Part shown: piece after piece, positions 1 through 7,277 of the stretch
How positions within the stretch are numbered: the first letter of the stretch is position 1
Layout of the letters: the number at the start of each line of letters is the position of its first letter
Source: a virus
Reading direction: 5' to 3' (one strand)
DNA: 29,193 bases
IMG/VR virus record: IMGVR_UViG_3300037882_000744
Coordinates: 1-29,193 of that record
Notes under the pieces: generated by a model
What the model saw: only the letters and a program-made list of their open reading frames with translations
Told to the model about the DNA's origin: nothing
Databases searched by the model: none
Position numbers and translations under genes: made by a program

Positions 1-351
1 TACTTCCTCTAAAGATACTGAAACTAAATCAAGATCATCACCGTTTAAGTTAGCTATTAACTTCTTGAATTTAATCTCCATTTGATTTTTTAAAGATTCT
101 GAAGATTCGTCGTCCAGTTTTTTAGAAATATCGACTATACCTTCTGAAGATGAATCTAAATTCATTAAAAATTGTTTCATTTCTTTTTTAGAATATTCTG
201 ATTTAATCAGTTGATTTAGTATCTCCTTTTGATATACTTCAACATGCTTAATTAAATATTCCTCTTGTTCTCTAGTTAGAAGTTCTCCAGAGTCAATAGA
301 TTTTAGATAGTAATGAACCGAATTGTCTGTACTCTCTTTTTTATTTTTCAC
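1..351 (-). CDS. RNA polymerase sigma-70-family factor, N-terminal part (cut by window edge)
   Basis: This is an open minus-strand frame of 117 codons with no stop, starting at a GTG (351-349) and running off the left edge. GGAGGG lies just upstream (355-360 on the complement), which fixes the start. Residues 8-50 read like sigma-70 region 1.2: an N-terminal 'DNSVHYYLKSI' element, then 'GELLTREQEEYLIKHVE' and a 'KEILNQLIKSE' helix. This is the same order as 'DPVRMYLREMG..LLTREGEIELAKRIE' in RpoD-type factors. The rest (about 60-117) is acidic and lysine-rich, like the variable segment between regions 1.2 and 2. The DNA-binding regions 2-4 lie outside the window, so function is inferred from one region only. 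It is divergent from the dUTPase operon. A phage sigma would redirect host RNA polymerase to phage promoters; see the repeated extended -10 elements in this window. It could instead be a degenerate sigma-like protein. Confidence 0.72.
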   Translation of the reverse strand, partial: MKNKKESTDNSVHYYLKSIDSGELLTREQEEYLIKHVEVYQKEILNQLIKSEYSKKEMKQFLMNLDSSSEGIVDISKKLDDESSESLKNQMEIKFKKLIANLNGDDLDLVSVSLEEV

Positions 352-372
352 GTTCCCTCCGTATATATTCAT

Positions 373-401
373 AGTATAATTCAAGAGATAGTTTAGTACA
401 A
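373..401 (-). promoter_or_regulatory. putative promoter for the sigma-like gene
   Basis: On the minus strand TTGTAC (401-396) is followed after 17 bases by TATACT (378-373). The predicted start is near 366, giving a leader of about 15 nt that carries GGAGGG before the GTG. The -35 match is modest (TTG only) and the -10 matches 5 of 6. The same 85-bp gap must also hold a plus-strand promoter for the dUTPase operon. TATAAT at 375-380 is a candidate for that but has no clear -35 or TGn. Confidence 0.35.
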
Positions 402-442
402 TAAAAAATATAGTTGTATCAAAATGATAATGGAGAGTGTCA

Positions 443-880
443 ATGTTTTATACAAAAACAAAAGATGTTAAGGATCCAAATAGAGGTACTGAAGGTAGTG
501 CTGGTATAGATTTTTATATTCCTAATGAGGTACAACCTATTACATTAGGTCCTGGAGAGTCTTGCAATATCCCATCTGGAATTAAAGTATTAATACCATA
601 TGGATATGCAGGCATATTCTTTAATAAGTCTGGAGTAGCAATTAAGGGTCTTAATGTGGGAGCATGCGTAGTCGATTCTGATTATCGTGGAGAAGTTCAT
701 CTGAATTTGCATAATGTATCAAATTTAAACATCACAATTAACCCAGGACAAAAAATTGTACAAATGCTAATCCAACCCGTTAATATGTCTTCTGTCATCT
801 GTATTACAGAAGAACAATATAATATGCAACCATCTACAGAGCGCGGTACGGGTGGTTTTGGGTCTACAGGGAGTAATTAA
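443..880 (+). CDS. dut: dUTP diphosphatase (dUTPase)
   Basis: It hydrolyses dUTP to dUMP and pyrophosphate, keeping uracil out of DNA and supplying dUMP. All five motifs of the trimeric dUTPase family are visible in order: AGIDFY (motif 1), NKSGVA (motif 2, with Lys in the usual Arg position), VVDSDYRGE (motif 3), GQKIVQMLI (motif 4) and the C-terminal glycine-rich RGTGGFGSTG (motif 5). The length of 145 aa is normal. The frame also opens at a GTG at 437, but that GTG overlaps the ribosome site GGAGAG (432-437). The ATG at 443 has that site 5 nt upstream and is the better start. The stop overlaps the next ATG by one base (TAATG), so it heads a tight operon with the ThyA-fold enzyme and the kinase. 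Confidence 0.95.
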   Translation: MFYTKTKDVKDPNRGTEGSAGIDFYIPNEVQPITLGPGESCNIPSGIKVLIPYGYAGIFFNKSGVAIKGLNVGACVVDSDYRGEVHLNLHNVSNLNITINPGQKIVQMLIQPVNMSSVICITEEQYNMQPSTERGTGGFGSTGSN

Positions 881-1674
881 TGAAGATATATAATGACATA
901 CACTTTGCGTATTTAGGTACTTTAGAAGACGTTTTAAGTAATCCTGACCATGTATCATCTCCAAGGGGTCAAACTTGCCGTGAGAAACTTAATTATCAAT
1001 TTACGATTACTAATCCTAAAGTTGAAAATATTCTAACTTTTGATAAAGAACGTAATAAAGTAATTGATTCGTATTCAGACAAAGAATTTGATCTATATGA
1101 AAGCGGCTCTAACAAAGTTGAAGACTTTGCTAAAGCTTCCAAGTTTTGGAATCAACTAGCAAATCCAGACGGCACTGTAAATTCAGCCTACGGATATCTA
1201 ATTTGGAAAAACCAATCCCATGGTTCTGATTTTGAAACTCAATTGATTCAGACAGATCCTCCCAAATTTCCAGGAGACGGTAGTATCAGCAGAACTGAGT
1301 CTGTACGTAGAACTCCGTGGGATTGGGCTAAAATGTCCCTAAGACAAGATAAAGACACTCGCCAATCTATTTTAAGATTTAGTTTACCTGAACACTTCTG
1401 GAAAGGCAATAAAGACTTTACGTGTACCCTACATGGTTACTTTCAAATTAGAGATAATAAATTAAGTTTAACCATTAATATGAGATCCAATGATCTTATG
1501 TTAGGTCTTGTTTACGATTTACCGTGGTTTATCAGTTTGATTTATAAAATGCGTGATGAACTTTTAGATGTATATCCAGATCTCCAAATTGGATCGTATA
1601 CACACTATGTTCACAATATTCATATCTACGATAGGGACTTAGATAAAATCAACAAAATGTTAGGACGAGCATGA
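880..1674 (+). CDS. ThyA-fold dCMP hydroxymethylase-like enzyme
   Basis: A 264-aa member of the thymidylate synthase fold. Visible landmarks are the phosphate-binding Arg in SPRGQT (R29), NSAYGYLIW (101-109), a DTRQS element (159-163) at the TS double-Arg position, the nucleophile Cys182 in DFTCT, IRDNKL, NMRSNDLMLG (200-209), and the C-terminal His/Tyr pair in HNIHIY (H248, Y250). The TS residue that reads pyrimidine identity is an Asn three places after 'LG' (LGxxxN). Here it is Asp213 (LGLVYD), the same change as in T4 gp42, dCMP hydroxymethylase. DF.CT, IRD.K and NMRSND also match gp42 as I recall it. The predicted reaction is dCMP plus methylene-tetrahydrofolate giving 5-hydroxymethyl-dCMP. 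It overlaps dut by 1 nt and the kinase by 4 nt. A dUMP-directed hydroxymethylase or an unusual thymidylate synthase remains possible. Confidence 0.8.
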   Translation: MKIYNDIHFAYLGTLEDVLSNPDHVSSPRGQTCREKLNYQFTITNPKVENILTFDKERNKVIDSYSDKEFDLYESGSNKVEDFAKASKFWNQLANPDGTVNSAYGYLIWKNQSHGSDFETQLIQTDPPKFPGDGSISRTESVRRTPWDWAKMSLRQDKDTRQSILRFSLPEHFWKGNKDFTCTLHGYFQIRDNKLSLTINMRSNDLMLGLVYDLPWFISLIYKMRDELLDVYPDLQIGSYTHYVHNIHIYDRDLDKINKMLGRA

Positions 1675-2228
1675 GTCAAGTATTTTTAATTGATGGAATA
1701 GATAGATTAGGTAAATCAAGCCTAATTAAGGGCATCCAAGACCTGTTGGGATATCATTTAGTAGTTCACTATGATAAGCCAAAGAAATTACAAGTTTACG
1801 AGTCTTTATTTAAAGAGAAGGCACTTCAAAAATATCAATTTGAAACAAATCAAAACATGTTTAATTTAATTAAATCTGGGATACCTCTTATTCTAGATAG
1901 AACTCATTTGGGGGAAATGGTGTATGCACCTCTTTATAGAAAATACCCAGGTGATTATGTATTTGAGTTAGAGGCCGAAATGCTTAAAACTATCAAAAAT
2001 GCCAAAGACGTTAGACTAATCTTATTGACCTCCTCTAATTGTGATATGTTGGTAGACGACGGTTTATCATTTGACCCATCTAAAAAGCACCAAGAACAAG
2101 AAATGTTTAAAAATGCTTTTAACAAGTCTCAAATAAGTAATAAGGTAATGATTGATGTCCATAATAATTCAGGTGGATATAGACCATATAACGATATTCT
2201 GTTGGAAGCTGTTTACGGAATAAAATAG
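1671..2228 (+). CDS. P-loop deoxynucleoside monophosphate (thymidylate-like) kinase
   Basis: A 185-aa P-loop protein with an N-terminal Walker A of the thymidylate-kinase type, DGIDRLGKSS (residues 8-17), and an ILDRTHLGE element (74-82) resembling the DR(x)xxxE substrate-binding loop of phage and cellular dNMP/deoxynucleoside kinases. The start overlaps the hydroxymethylase stop (ATGA), implying coupled translation and a linked pathway. The natural job in this position would be phosphorylating the product of the preceding enzyme, as T4 gp1 does for hydroxymethyl-dCMP. That substrate is inference; the fold and kinase class are seen. Alternatives are a plain dTMP kinase, a deoxynucleoside kinase, or a kinase that acts on hydroxymethylated bases in DNA, as known in phages with hypermodified thymine. 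Confidence 0.72.
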   Translation: MSQVFLIDGIDRLGKSSLIKGIQDLLGYHLVVHYDKPKKLQVYESLFKEKALQKYQFETNQNMFNLIKSGIPLILDRTHLGEMVYAPLYRKYPGDYVFELEAEMLKTIKNAKDVRLILLTSSNCDMLVDDGLSFDPSKKHQEQEMFKNAFNKSQISNKVMIDVHNNSGGYRPYNDILLEAVYGIK

Positions 2229-2249
2229 TTAACTTTTGAAACTTAACTA
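2226..2249 (+). promoter_or_regulatory. inverted repeat (operator-like or weak hairpin) overlapping the kinase stop
   Basis: TAGTTAA (2226-2232) is mirrored exactly by TTAACTA (2243-2249). The symmetry continues inward through TTT/AAA with a single C-C mismatch and a 2-base centre, giving 11-base arms. No T-run follows, so it is a poor intrinsic terminator. It lies just upstream of TATACT (2255-2260), a possible -10 for the following gene, so an operator is plausible. Confidence 0.4.
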
Positions 2250-2292
2250 GATACTATACTTTTGTTAGCGGAATTGCTAATTAGGAGGACAA

Positions 2293-2574
2293 ATGGAAAC
2301 GCAAGAAAATAAAGCCGAAGTACAAAAACTGTCTCAAAAAGATGCAGTTTTGAAATTCGTGACTGAAGCTTTGGGTTTAGCTCAGTTACCAGAGGGTGCT
2401 AAGTTAAAAGATGCAGTTACAAAAGATATCCGTAAAGCTGTTAGACAGAAGCTGTTTACTGCTATCCGTAACGGAGAAGTTAAATTATCAAAACAATATG
2501 ATGATTCTAAACTTAAGAAATACTGTTCAGGATTAATCAATAATTGGTTAAAAAAAGACTCTAGATTTAACTAA
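2293..2574 (+). CDS. small phage protein of unknown function
   Basis: A 93-aa, lysine-rich soluble protein with a strong ribosome site (AGGAGGACAA before the ATG). The N-terminal half is predicted helical and the C-terminus holds KLKKYCSGLINNWLKKDSRFN-type sequence. That 'YxSGLxNNWLRKD.R.N' type of ending is one I associate with small uncharacterised phage proteins, but I know no assigned function. It is separated from the kinase by a 64-bp gap with an inverted repeat and a possible -10. A short TTAGC/GCTAA hairpin (2265-2280) sits just before its ribosome site. It is probably transcribed with the small membrane protein that follows 11 bases downstream. Confidence 0.75.
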   Translation: METQENKAEVQKLSQKDAVLKFVTEALGLAQLPEGAKLKDAVTKDIRKAVRQKLFTAIRNGEVKLSKQYDDSKLKKYCSGLINNWLKKDSRFN

Positions 2575-2585
2575 TTGGAGATAAC

Positions 2586-2912
2586 ATGCAATTTTTAATG
2601 GAAATGCTACTAAATAATATTATAGTACTTTTGTTTTTAACATTAATTACGTATATTGCTATTGATCAAAAGAACAAATATATCGTTAAGAACGGATTAA
2701 CAAAAGAAGAATTTAACTTGTCGTTTAGACAAAAGTTTAATGAGGTAGTGGGATACCTTTTTAAAAAGTTAGTAAATGCATTAGCTGTATCGATAGTAAT
2801 TTCTCTAATCTCGTTTAGAGAACTATTCATTCCAGATGTATTTCATACTGTGTTTCTAACGATATTGTTGATTCCGTATAGCGAAAAATACATCTTAAAA
2901 CTAGTTAAATAA
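2586..2912 (+). CDS. small multi-span membrane protein, unknown
   Basis: A 108-aa protein with two or three predicted membrane segments: about residues 5-27 (NNIIVLLFLTLITYIAI), 62-78 (ALAVSIVISLISF) and 84-102 (FHTVFLTILLIPYS). A charged, lysine-rich loop lies between the first two (about 28-58). GGAGAT precedes the ATG at 2586. The topology and size would allow a holin or an envelope-modifying protein. No lysis gene (endolysin, spanin) was seen next to it, so no function is assigned. It ends immediately upstream of the extended -10 promoter at 2928. Confidence 0.75.
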   Translation: MQFLMEMLLNNIIVLLFLTLITYIAIDQKNKYIVKNGLTKEEFNLSFRQKFNEVVGYLFKKLVNALAVSIVISLISFRELFIPDVFHTVFLTILLIPYSEKYILKLVK

Positions 2913-2927
2913 AGTTAAGTCGGACAT

Positions 2928-2936
2928 TGATATAAT
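2928..2936 (+). promoter_or_regulatory. extended -10 promoter (TTGATATAAT class)
   Basis: TGATATAAT is a perfect TGnTATAAT extended -10, preceded by T to give the 10-mer TTGATATAAT that also starts two other units in this window. There is no -35 match 17 bases upstream. Counting from the -10 puts transcription start at about 2943, the A of the next gene's ATG. Confidence 0.65.
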
Positions 2937-2942
2937 ATTAAG

Positions 2943-3710
2943 ATGTCCGATATTAGTCTTAAAATAAAAGCTGAACAACTAGGTAAAACTTTAGAAAATC
3001 TATCCCCGTTGATAGAGGATGAAGTTAATAATGCCGTAAAGAATTTAGCCCACGCTGCCTATTCTGCGATGGTAGCTAAAATTCAAAGTATGGGCATTTC
3101 TGATAAATCAAGAAAAGACTATTTAAAAGCTTTGGACTTCCATAATTTAGGAGATGACTCATATCTAATCAGCTTAGACGGAGAATGGGCTAATAAATTA
3201 GAGAAGGGTTTTCCAGCCTACTCCATTAGAGATCAATTATTAAAGTCGTCCAAAAGTGTAGCCGTGGGATCAAGAGCTGGAGAGCCGTGGGTTAGAACTT
3301 CAGAAGACGGTCACAAATACGCAGCAGTCCCGTTTCAACATAAAGCTGGTCCAAAAGGTCCTACCGGAGACCTAGCATCTGATATCAAGAATCTTATGGC
3401 CAAAGGCGTTAATGGTGTGGTTCAACCTTTAGGTAAAGTTTATAAGAATGCAGAAGGTAAAGCCATCAACGGTAAAGTCGCATCAGTAAACTCTTCAGAT
3501 GTTCAGGACCCTAAATTAAAAGGACTAACTAAATATCAATATACTGGAAAGTCTGGTAAAGTGTCGTCAGTTTATATGACATTCAGGATGGTATCTGAGG
3601 CCGGTAAAGACTGGAAACATCCAGGACATAAAGGTTATCAACTTTTTAAAGAAGCTGAGGACTATATTGAACAAGAAATGGACCAGATACTAAAAACCCT
3701 GTTAAAATAG
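2943..3710 (+). CDS. head-tail connector / neck protein (HK97 gp10-like)
   Basis: A 255-aa protein that starts with a long amphipathic helix region (about 5-50). It then has an isoleucine/leucine strand region with 'WANKLEKGFPAYSIRDQLL' (about 81-100) and ends with WKHPGHKGYQLFKEAEDYIEQ. The pattern 'xxExG...I......HPG.K...F...A......' is what one sees in HK97-gp10-type tail-completion/neck proteins, which join the portal-connector complex to the tail. It is the first structural gene in the cluster and is directly followed by a probable tail-completion protein and the sheath. No Shine-Dalgarno is visible before the ATG. The start is supported by the expected N-terminal helix and by a promoter placed to give a leaderless transcript. 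The similarity is a pattern match, so the exact neck role is not certain. Confidence 0.65.
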   Translation: MSDISLKIKAEQLGKTLENLSPLIEDEVNNAVKNLAHAAYSAMVAKIQSMGISDKSRKDYLKALDFHNLGDDSYLISLDGEWANKLEKGFPAYSIRDQLLKSSKSVAVGSRAGEPWVRTSEDGHKYAAVPFQHKAGPKGPTGDLASDIKNLMAKGVNGVVQPLGKVYKNAEGKAINGKVASVNSSDVQDPKLKGLTKYQYTGKSGKVSSVYMTFRMVSEAGKDWKHPGHKGYQLFKEAEDYIEQEMDQILKTLLK

Positions 3711-3717
3711 GATTAAT

Positions 3718-4629
3718 ATGCAAGGATTTATAATTCCAGAATTAGTAATAGAGTCCATTATAAGAGATGGACTTCAAAACGTTAAAAATGATAAAACTAT
3801 CATTGATAGCATCTTTAATCAACTAATTAGAACATATAATGATCGTAAATATGGTGCAGCCGAGATAGCTAAAATTAAAGCCTTAGTTGATAAAGACATC
3901 CCAGTTCTCTATAGCTACGCACAAGTTGATGCCCAATCTATGTCATTTACAATCATGGTCGGATCGGATGAAGAAGATAAAAATAGAGCCCACCTTTCAG
4001 ATCACTACGAAGAACTAGAAAACGAAATAGTAGATCCGGTTAAACTACAAGCTCTCCACAGAGTGGATAATCTTCAAGTTTTGTCGTATGATACCCTAAC
4101 AGGTAAAATTATAGTCGACGACACCACAAATCTTTCCCCGGTCTATCGTGGAATGTTATATGTGGACTCTGTCGGAAACGAGTTTGATATTGTCACTGGT
4201 ATCAATAATACTCCTGGCGATAAATCATTTTATATTCAAAAAGGCGCAGAAGTAGACATCTCTAATACAGACGGTTTCATTAAGTCTAGCTTAGATTTCG
4301 AACGATATGAACTTAGAGGTGTAACCGGGAACGTCAGGTTAGTTATAGGATGTCATTCTAAAGATGCCCTGACGACAAAGTACATGTATATACTCTTAAA
4401 GTACTTCCTTTTATCTAGAAAAAAGGACATGATAAGTCGTAGTTTTTATGTATCCACGTATAGTGGGTCAGATTTTAATAGAGATTCCGAATACGTTGGA
4501 GATCAAGTTTATACTAGATTTTTGACTACGTCTGGTAAAGTTGATGATACCTGGAGATCAGACCAGATAGTATTAATTGATAATATAGAGGTAGTTGCTA
4601 CTCCTGTAGAGTGCCCAGATGACGAATAG
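3718..4629 (+). CDS. probable tail completion / terminator protein
   Basis: A 303-aa protein 7 bases after the neck-like gene and upstream of the sheath, where myophages keep neck and tail-terminator genes. The sequence is mixed alpha/beta and charged. Its best landmark is the C-terminal region KYMYILLKYFLLSRKKDM followed by 'SRSFYVSTYSGSDFNRDSEY', a helix-then-strand block that I associate with proteins in the tail-completion position of large myophages. I see no enzymatic motif. The call rests mainly on gene order. A second neck or connector component is an equally reasonable label. The ribosome site is weak (AGGATTAAT). Confidence 0.5.
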   Translation: MQGFIIPELVIESIIRDGLQNVKNDKTIIDSIFNQLIRTYNDRKYGAAEIAKIKALVDKDIPVLYSYAQVDAQSMSFTIMVGSDEEDKNRAHLSDHYEELENEIVDPVKLQALHRVDNLQVLSYDTLTGKIIVDDTTNLSPVYRGMLYVDSVGNEFDIVTGINNTPGDKSFYIQKGAEVDISNTDGFIKSSLDFERYELRGVTGNVRLVIGCHSKDALTTKYMYILLKYFLLSRKKDMISRSFYVSTYSGSDFNRDSEYVGDQVYTRFLTTSGKVDDTWRSDQIVLIDNIEVVATPVECPDDE

Positions 4630-4668
4630 CTTTTAAATGACAAACTATATTTTTAGATAGAATATGAC

Positions 4669-4896
4669 ATGAGCCGAAAAAATAAGAAGGCTGTAGCCGA
4701 TAAGATAGAAGAAAGTCAACCACAAGTTGAAAATAAAGTTGATTTGGTTACGTTTTCTGAGTTTTTCCAAGAATCTTTACGTAAAGGTTTAGTTAATTCT
4801 TGGCAAGATAAAGAGATTAAAACCTTCTTTAATGACATCGGTTTAACAGATAAAGAACCTTTAGATAAATATAAAGACGCGTTGGCAAAGTATTAA
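4669..4896 (+). CDS. small protein of unknown function before the sheath
   Basis: A 75-aa charged, soluble protein. The N-terminus is basic (SRKNKKAVADK) and the remainder reads as short helices (FSEFFQESLRKGLVNSW, KTFFNDIGL). No known domain was recognised. No Shine-Dalgarno precedes the ATG. The upstream 35 bases hold a promoter-like pair, ATGACA (4637-4642) then TAGAAT (4658-4663) with a 15-base spacer, and the segment resembles the promoter at 15548. Initiation may therefore be leaderless or weak. The tail sheath follows after 24 bases with its own strong ribosome site. Confidence 0.6.
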   Translation: MSRKNKKAVADKIEESQPQVENKVDLVTFSEFFQESLRKGLVNSWQDKEIKTFFNDIGLTDKEPLDKYKDALAKY

Positions 4897-4920
4897 AATT
4901 TCAAAGGTATAGGAGAAAAC

Positions 4921-6783
4921 ATGGCCATTAAGAAATCATTTAATGGGAAGACAATTAGAAAACCAGGTGCGTATTCACGCAGTAAAGTAGACAATTCTGC
5001 AGGTGCGCCACTTCGTGCTACAGACGTTCTCTTTATCGTTGGTGAGTCTTCTAAGGGTGCTCCCGGTTCTGTAACTGGGGTTCAAACATTTGCAGCTGAG
5101 AGATTAGATTCTTTAGTTGAAACTTATGGTGAAGGACCTCTTGTTGATTGTGCAATCGCCGCTGCAAGACCTTCTCGTCAATCTGGAATTGGTGGATCAT
5201 CAATTATTAAGATCTATAAGACTAATACGTCTCTACAAGCTTCTGCAATGTTAAAAAAATCAATTGATAATATTTACCAAGTTAAAGATCGTGCTTTCGG
5301 TGTTGAAGGTAATGATTTTAGTGTAATCGTAGCCAATGGAACAACTGCAAATCAGAAATCAATCTCTGTAGCGCAAGTCGGTGGAACTACTGAAACTCTT
5401 GGTGAAAACGCAGCTCAACAAGTTCTAAATATTAGATACATCGGTGACGGAACAACTGCAGCTATGACAATCGCAGGATTGACACAAGCTACGAAAACTC
5501 TAAATACTACTTTAGCTGGTGACCAAACTGACGGTTCTGTTAATTTAAGCATTCAACTTAGTAACTATACAATGAAGACTTTAGTAGATTTCATTAATAG
5601 TCAAGTTGGATATCAAGCTAATTTGCTAACTGTATCTTTAGCTCCAACTAGTGCTATTCAACTTGATGGTGTTACAGCTACTAATATTAAACCCGCTCTT
5701 GTAGTTCAATACCGTCTTCAATATGAAATCCTAGATGTACTTAATGCTTCAGAAAGAATCGAAGCTGTCATCCAAAACCCAGTTGTTGTGGGATTGATCG
5801 ACAATGCTACTACGTTCTTAAGTGGTGGGGCAAAGGGTGCTTCTACTAATACAAGCTTCTCTAATGCATTCGCAGCTTCTTTTGCAGAAGATTATAATGT
5901 TCTTCTTCCAGCTGTTTCAAGAGATGCTTCTGAAGATATCGCTGATGCAGTTGCTGGATTCACTGATGCATCATCTTCATACACTATTTCTGCAGTACTC
6001 GTATCTGCAGCAACTCATTTAGCTCTTCGTGGTGATACTAAAAATCGTAAAGAAGCTATGGGAATGGGTGGCGTTCGTAAAAATACTAAAGCAGCAGCTT
6101 TTGCTTCAATAGCTCAGATCGGTTCTGAATTGATGCAATTAACTATGCAAGATGTATTGAGTATCGATGCTCAAGGTAATGAAAGATACATGCATCCACA
6201 CGTTACTGCGGCCTTGGCTGCTGGAATGAGAACTGGAATGCCTGTTGGTGAGCCGTTAACTCATAAATTCCCTAATGTTTTAGACGTTGGTCATTTTATT
6301 AATCCTTCAACTGGTTTAGCAGCTGGTGATTTTAACGCAGGTTTAGACTTTGATGCAGCTATCGACGCTGGCGTATTGTTTATGGAAAAAGCTCAAGGCG
6401 GATTCCGTTGGGTTGTTGATAATACTACTTACGGTGTAGACGATTCATTTGTATTTAATCGTGGATCTGTTGTAGCAGCTTCTCAATTCGTAGCACGAAC
6501 AATTCGTGAAACGGCTGAATTGGTTTTCGTTGGTAAAAAGATTTCTAACGGTGCTGCAGCTTCAATTAAGAGTGTAATTAGAAATAAACTTCGTGAGTTA
6601 AACGCTCCTGATGTTAACATCATTACAGCTTCTGAAGATGCTCCTGAGGGATTCCGTGAAGATACATTTACGGTAACTATTCAGGGAAATACTGCTAGAG
6701 TTCAAGTTGAATTTAAACCAGTTCAAGGTCTTGATTTTATCTTCCTTGATTTCACTCTTGGCGATATTCGTCAATCGGCGTAA
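4921..6783 (+). CDS. contractile tail sheath protein
   Basis: A 620-aa protein forming the sheath that shortens to drive the tube through the envelope. It opens with the typical sheath N-terminus 'RKPGAYSRSKVDNSAG' followed by 'VLFIVGESSKGAP'. It closes with the conserved sheath C-terminal domain: a helix 'ELVFVGKKISNGAAASIKSVIRNKLREL' and the final strand pair '..VQVEFKPVQGLDFIFLDFTL', which is the region of the C-terminal arm exchanged between subunits. The middle (about 150-300) is a beta-rich insertion that probably faces outward. The ribosome site is GGAGAAAAC. Its neighbours are a small unknown upstream and the 162-aa protein and tube downstream, so sheath and tube can be made together. 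Confidence 0.93.
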   Translation: MAIKKSFNGKTIRKPGAYSRSKVDNSAGAPLRATDVLFIVGESSKGAPGSVTGVQTFAAERLDSLVETYGEGPLVDCAIAAARPSRQSGIGGSSIIKIYKTNTSLQASAMLKKSIDNIYQVKDRAFGVEGNDFSVIVANGTTANQKSISVAQVGGTTETLGENAAQQVLNIRYIGDGTTAAMTIAGLTQATKTLNTTLAGDQTDGSVNLSIQLSNYTMKTLVDFINSQVGYQANLLTVSLAPTSAIQLDGVTATNIKPALVVQYRLQYEILDVLNASERIEAVIQNPVVVGLIDNATTFLSGGAKGASTNTSFSNAFAASFAEDYNVLLPAVSRDASEDIADAVAGFTDASSSYTISAVLVSAATHLALRGDTKNRKEAMGMGGVRKNTKAAAFASIAQIGSELMQLTMQDVLSIDAQGNERYMHPHVTAALAAGMRTGMPVGEPLTHKFPNVLDVGHFINPSTGLAAGDFNAGLDFDAAIDAGVLFMEKAQGGFRWVVDNTTYGVDDSFVFNRGSVVAASQFVARTIRETAELVFVGKKISNGAAASIKSVIRNKLRELNAPDVNIITASEDAPEGFREDTFTVTIQGNTARVQVEFKPVQGLDFIFLDFTLGDIRQSA

Positions 6784-6786
6784 TAA

Positions 6787-7275
6787 ATGAAGAAGCAAGT
6801 AAACTGGGGTCCCCCTAAAATTGCATCTGCTAAAAGAGCTCCCGGAACATACGGTTCGTTTCGGGAACTTATGGAGAAATCCAATAATCTTCAGCAGGAA
6901 CAAGAAGAAGCTCAGGGTTACTTAGCTAAAGCAATGCCAGCTATGGTTGCGTTACTTGAATATAAGTTAAGAAATCAAGAACCATTAATTGTGATGAGAC
7001 CGCTTAGATATCAAACAAGCGATATCAATAGTGAAGAAGATGATGGTTTTTATAAAAGTACGAGTAGAGACCCAAAATTTAAAGATATCATTAAAACAAT
7101 ATTACCTGGAACTCAGTTAATGTTGAAATCTTTAGATATGGCGTTACAAGAATTTGTGTTTCAAGATGCTAAAGGAAATGAGCATTCTTTAAACTTCGTA
7201 GAACGAAACAATATTTTGACTCAAACAAACATTTTTGAAGAAGTTAAAAGTTATTTGGAAAGTAAAGGAGAATAA
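6787..7275 (+). CDS. unknown protein between sheath and tube genes
   Basis: A 162-aa protein beginning 4 bases after the sheath stop (TAATAAATG) and ending 2 bases before the tube start, so it is cotranslated with both. It is mostly helical, with a Gln/Glu-rich helix at about 27-45 (ELMEKSNNLQQEQEEAQ). A central hydrophobic helix reads 'AMVALLEYKLRNQEPLIVM', and the C-terminal region reads 'NFVERNNILTQTNIFEEV'. No signal peptide or enzymatic motif is seen. The position suggests a tail assembly or minor tail role, but the sequence alone does not show it. Confidence 0.7.
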   Translation: MKKQVNWGPPKIASAKRAPGTYGSFRELMEKSNNLQQEQEEAQGYLAKAMPAMVALLEYKLRNQEPLIVMRPLRYQTSDINSEEDDGFYKSTSRDPKFKDIIKTILPGTQLMLKSLDMALQEFVFQDAKGNEHSLNFVERNNILTQTNIFEEVKSYLESKGE

Positions 7276-7277
7276 TT

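Noticed and set aside
437-442. GTG at 437 as the dUTPase start
   Set aside because: It overlaps the ribosome site GGAGAG (432-437). The ATG at 443 has correct spacing and gives a normal dUTPase N-terminus.
880-1674. Plain thymidylate synthase (thyA) label
   Set aside because: The pyrimidine-selecting Asn is replaced by Asp213 and several blocks follow T4 gp42, so a hydroxymethylase is the better call.
2265-2280. TTAGC/GCTAA hairpin as a terminator
   Set aside because: Only 5 base pairs, no T-run, and immediately followed by a ribosome site. At most it could affect translation.
2586-2912. Holin call for the 108-aa membrane protein
   Set aside because: Size and membrane segments are compatible, but no endolysin or spanin gene is adjacent and the loop charge pattern is not diagnostic.
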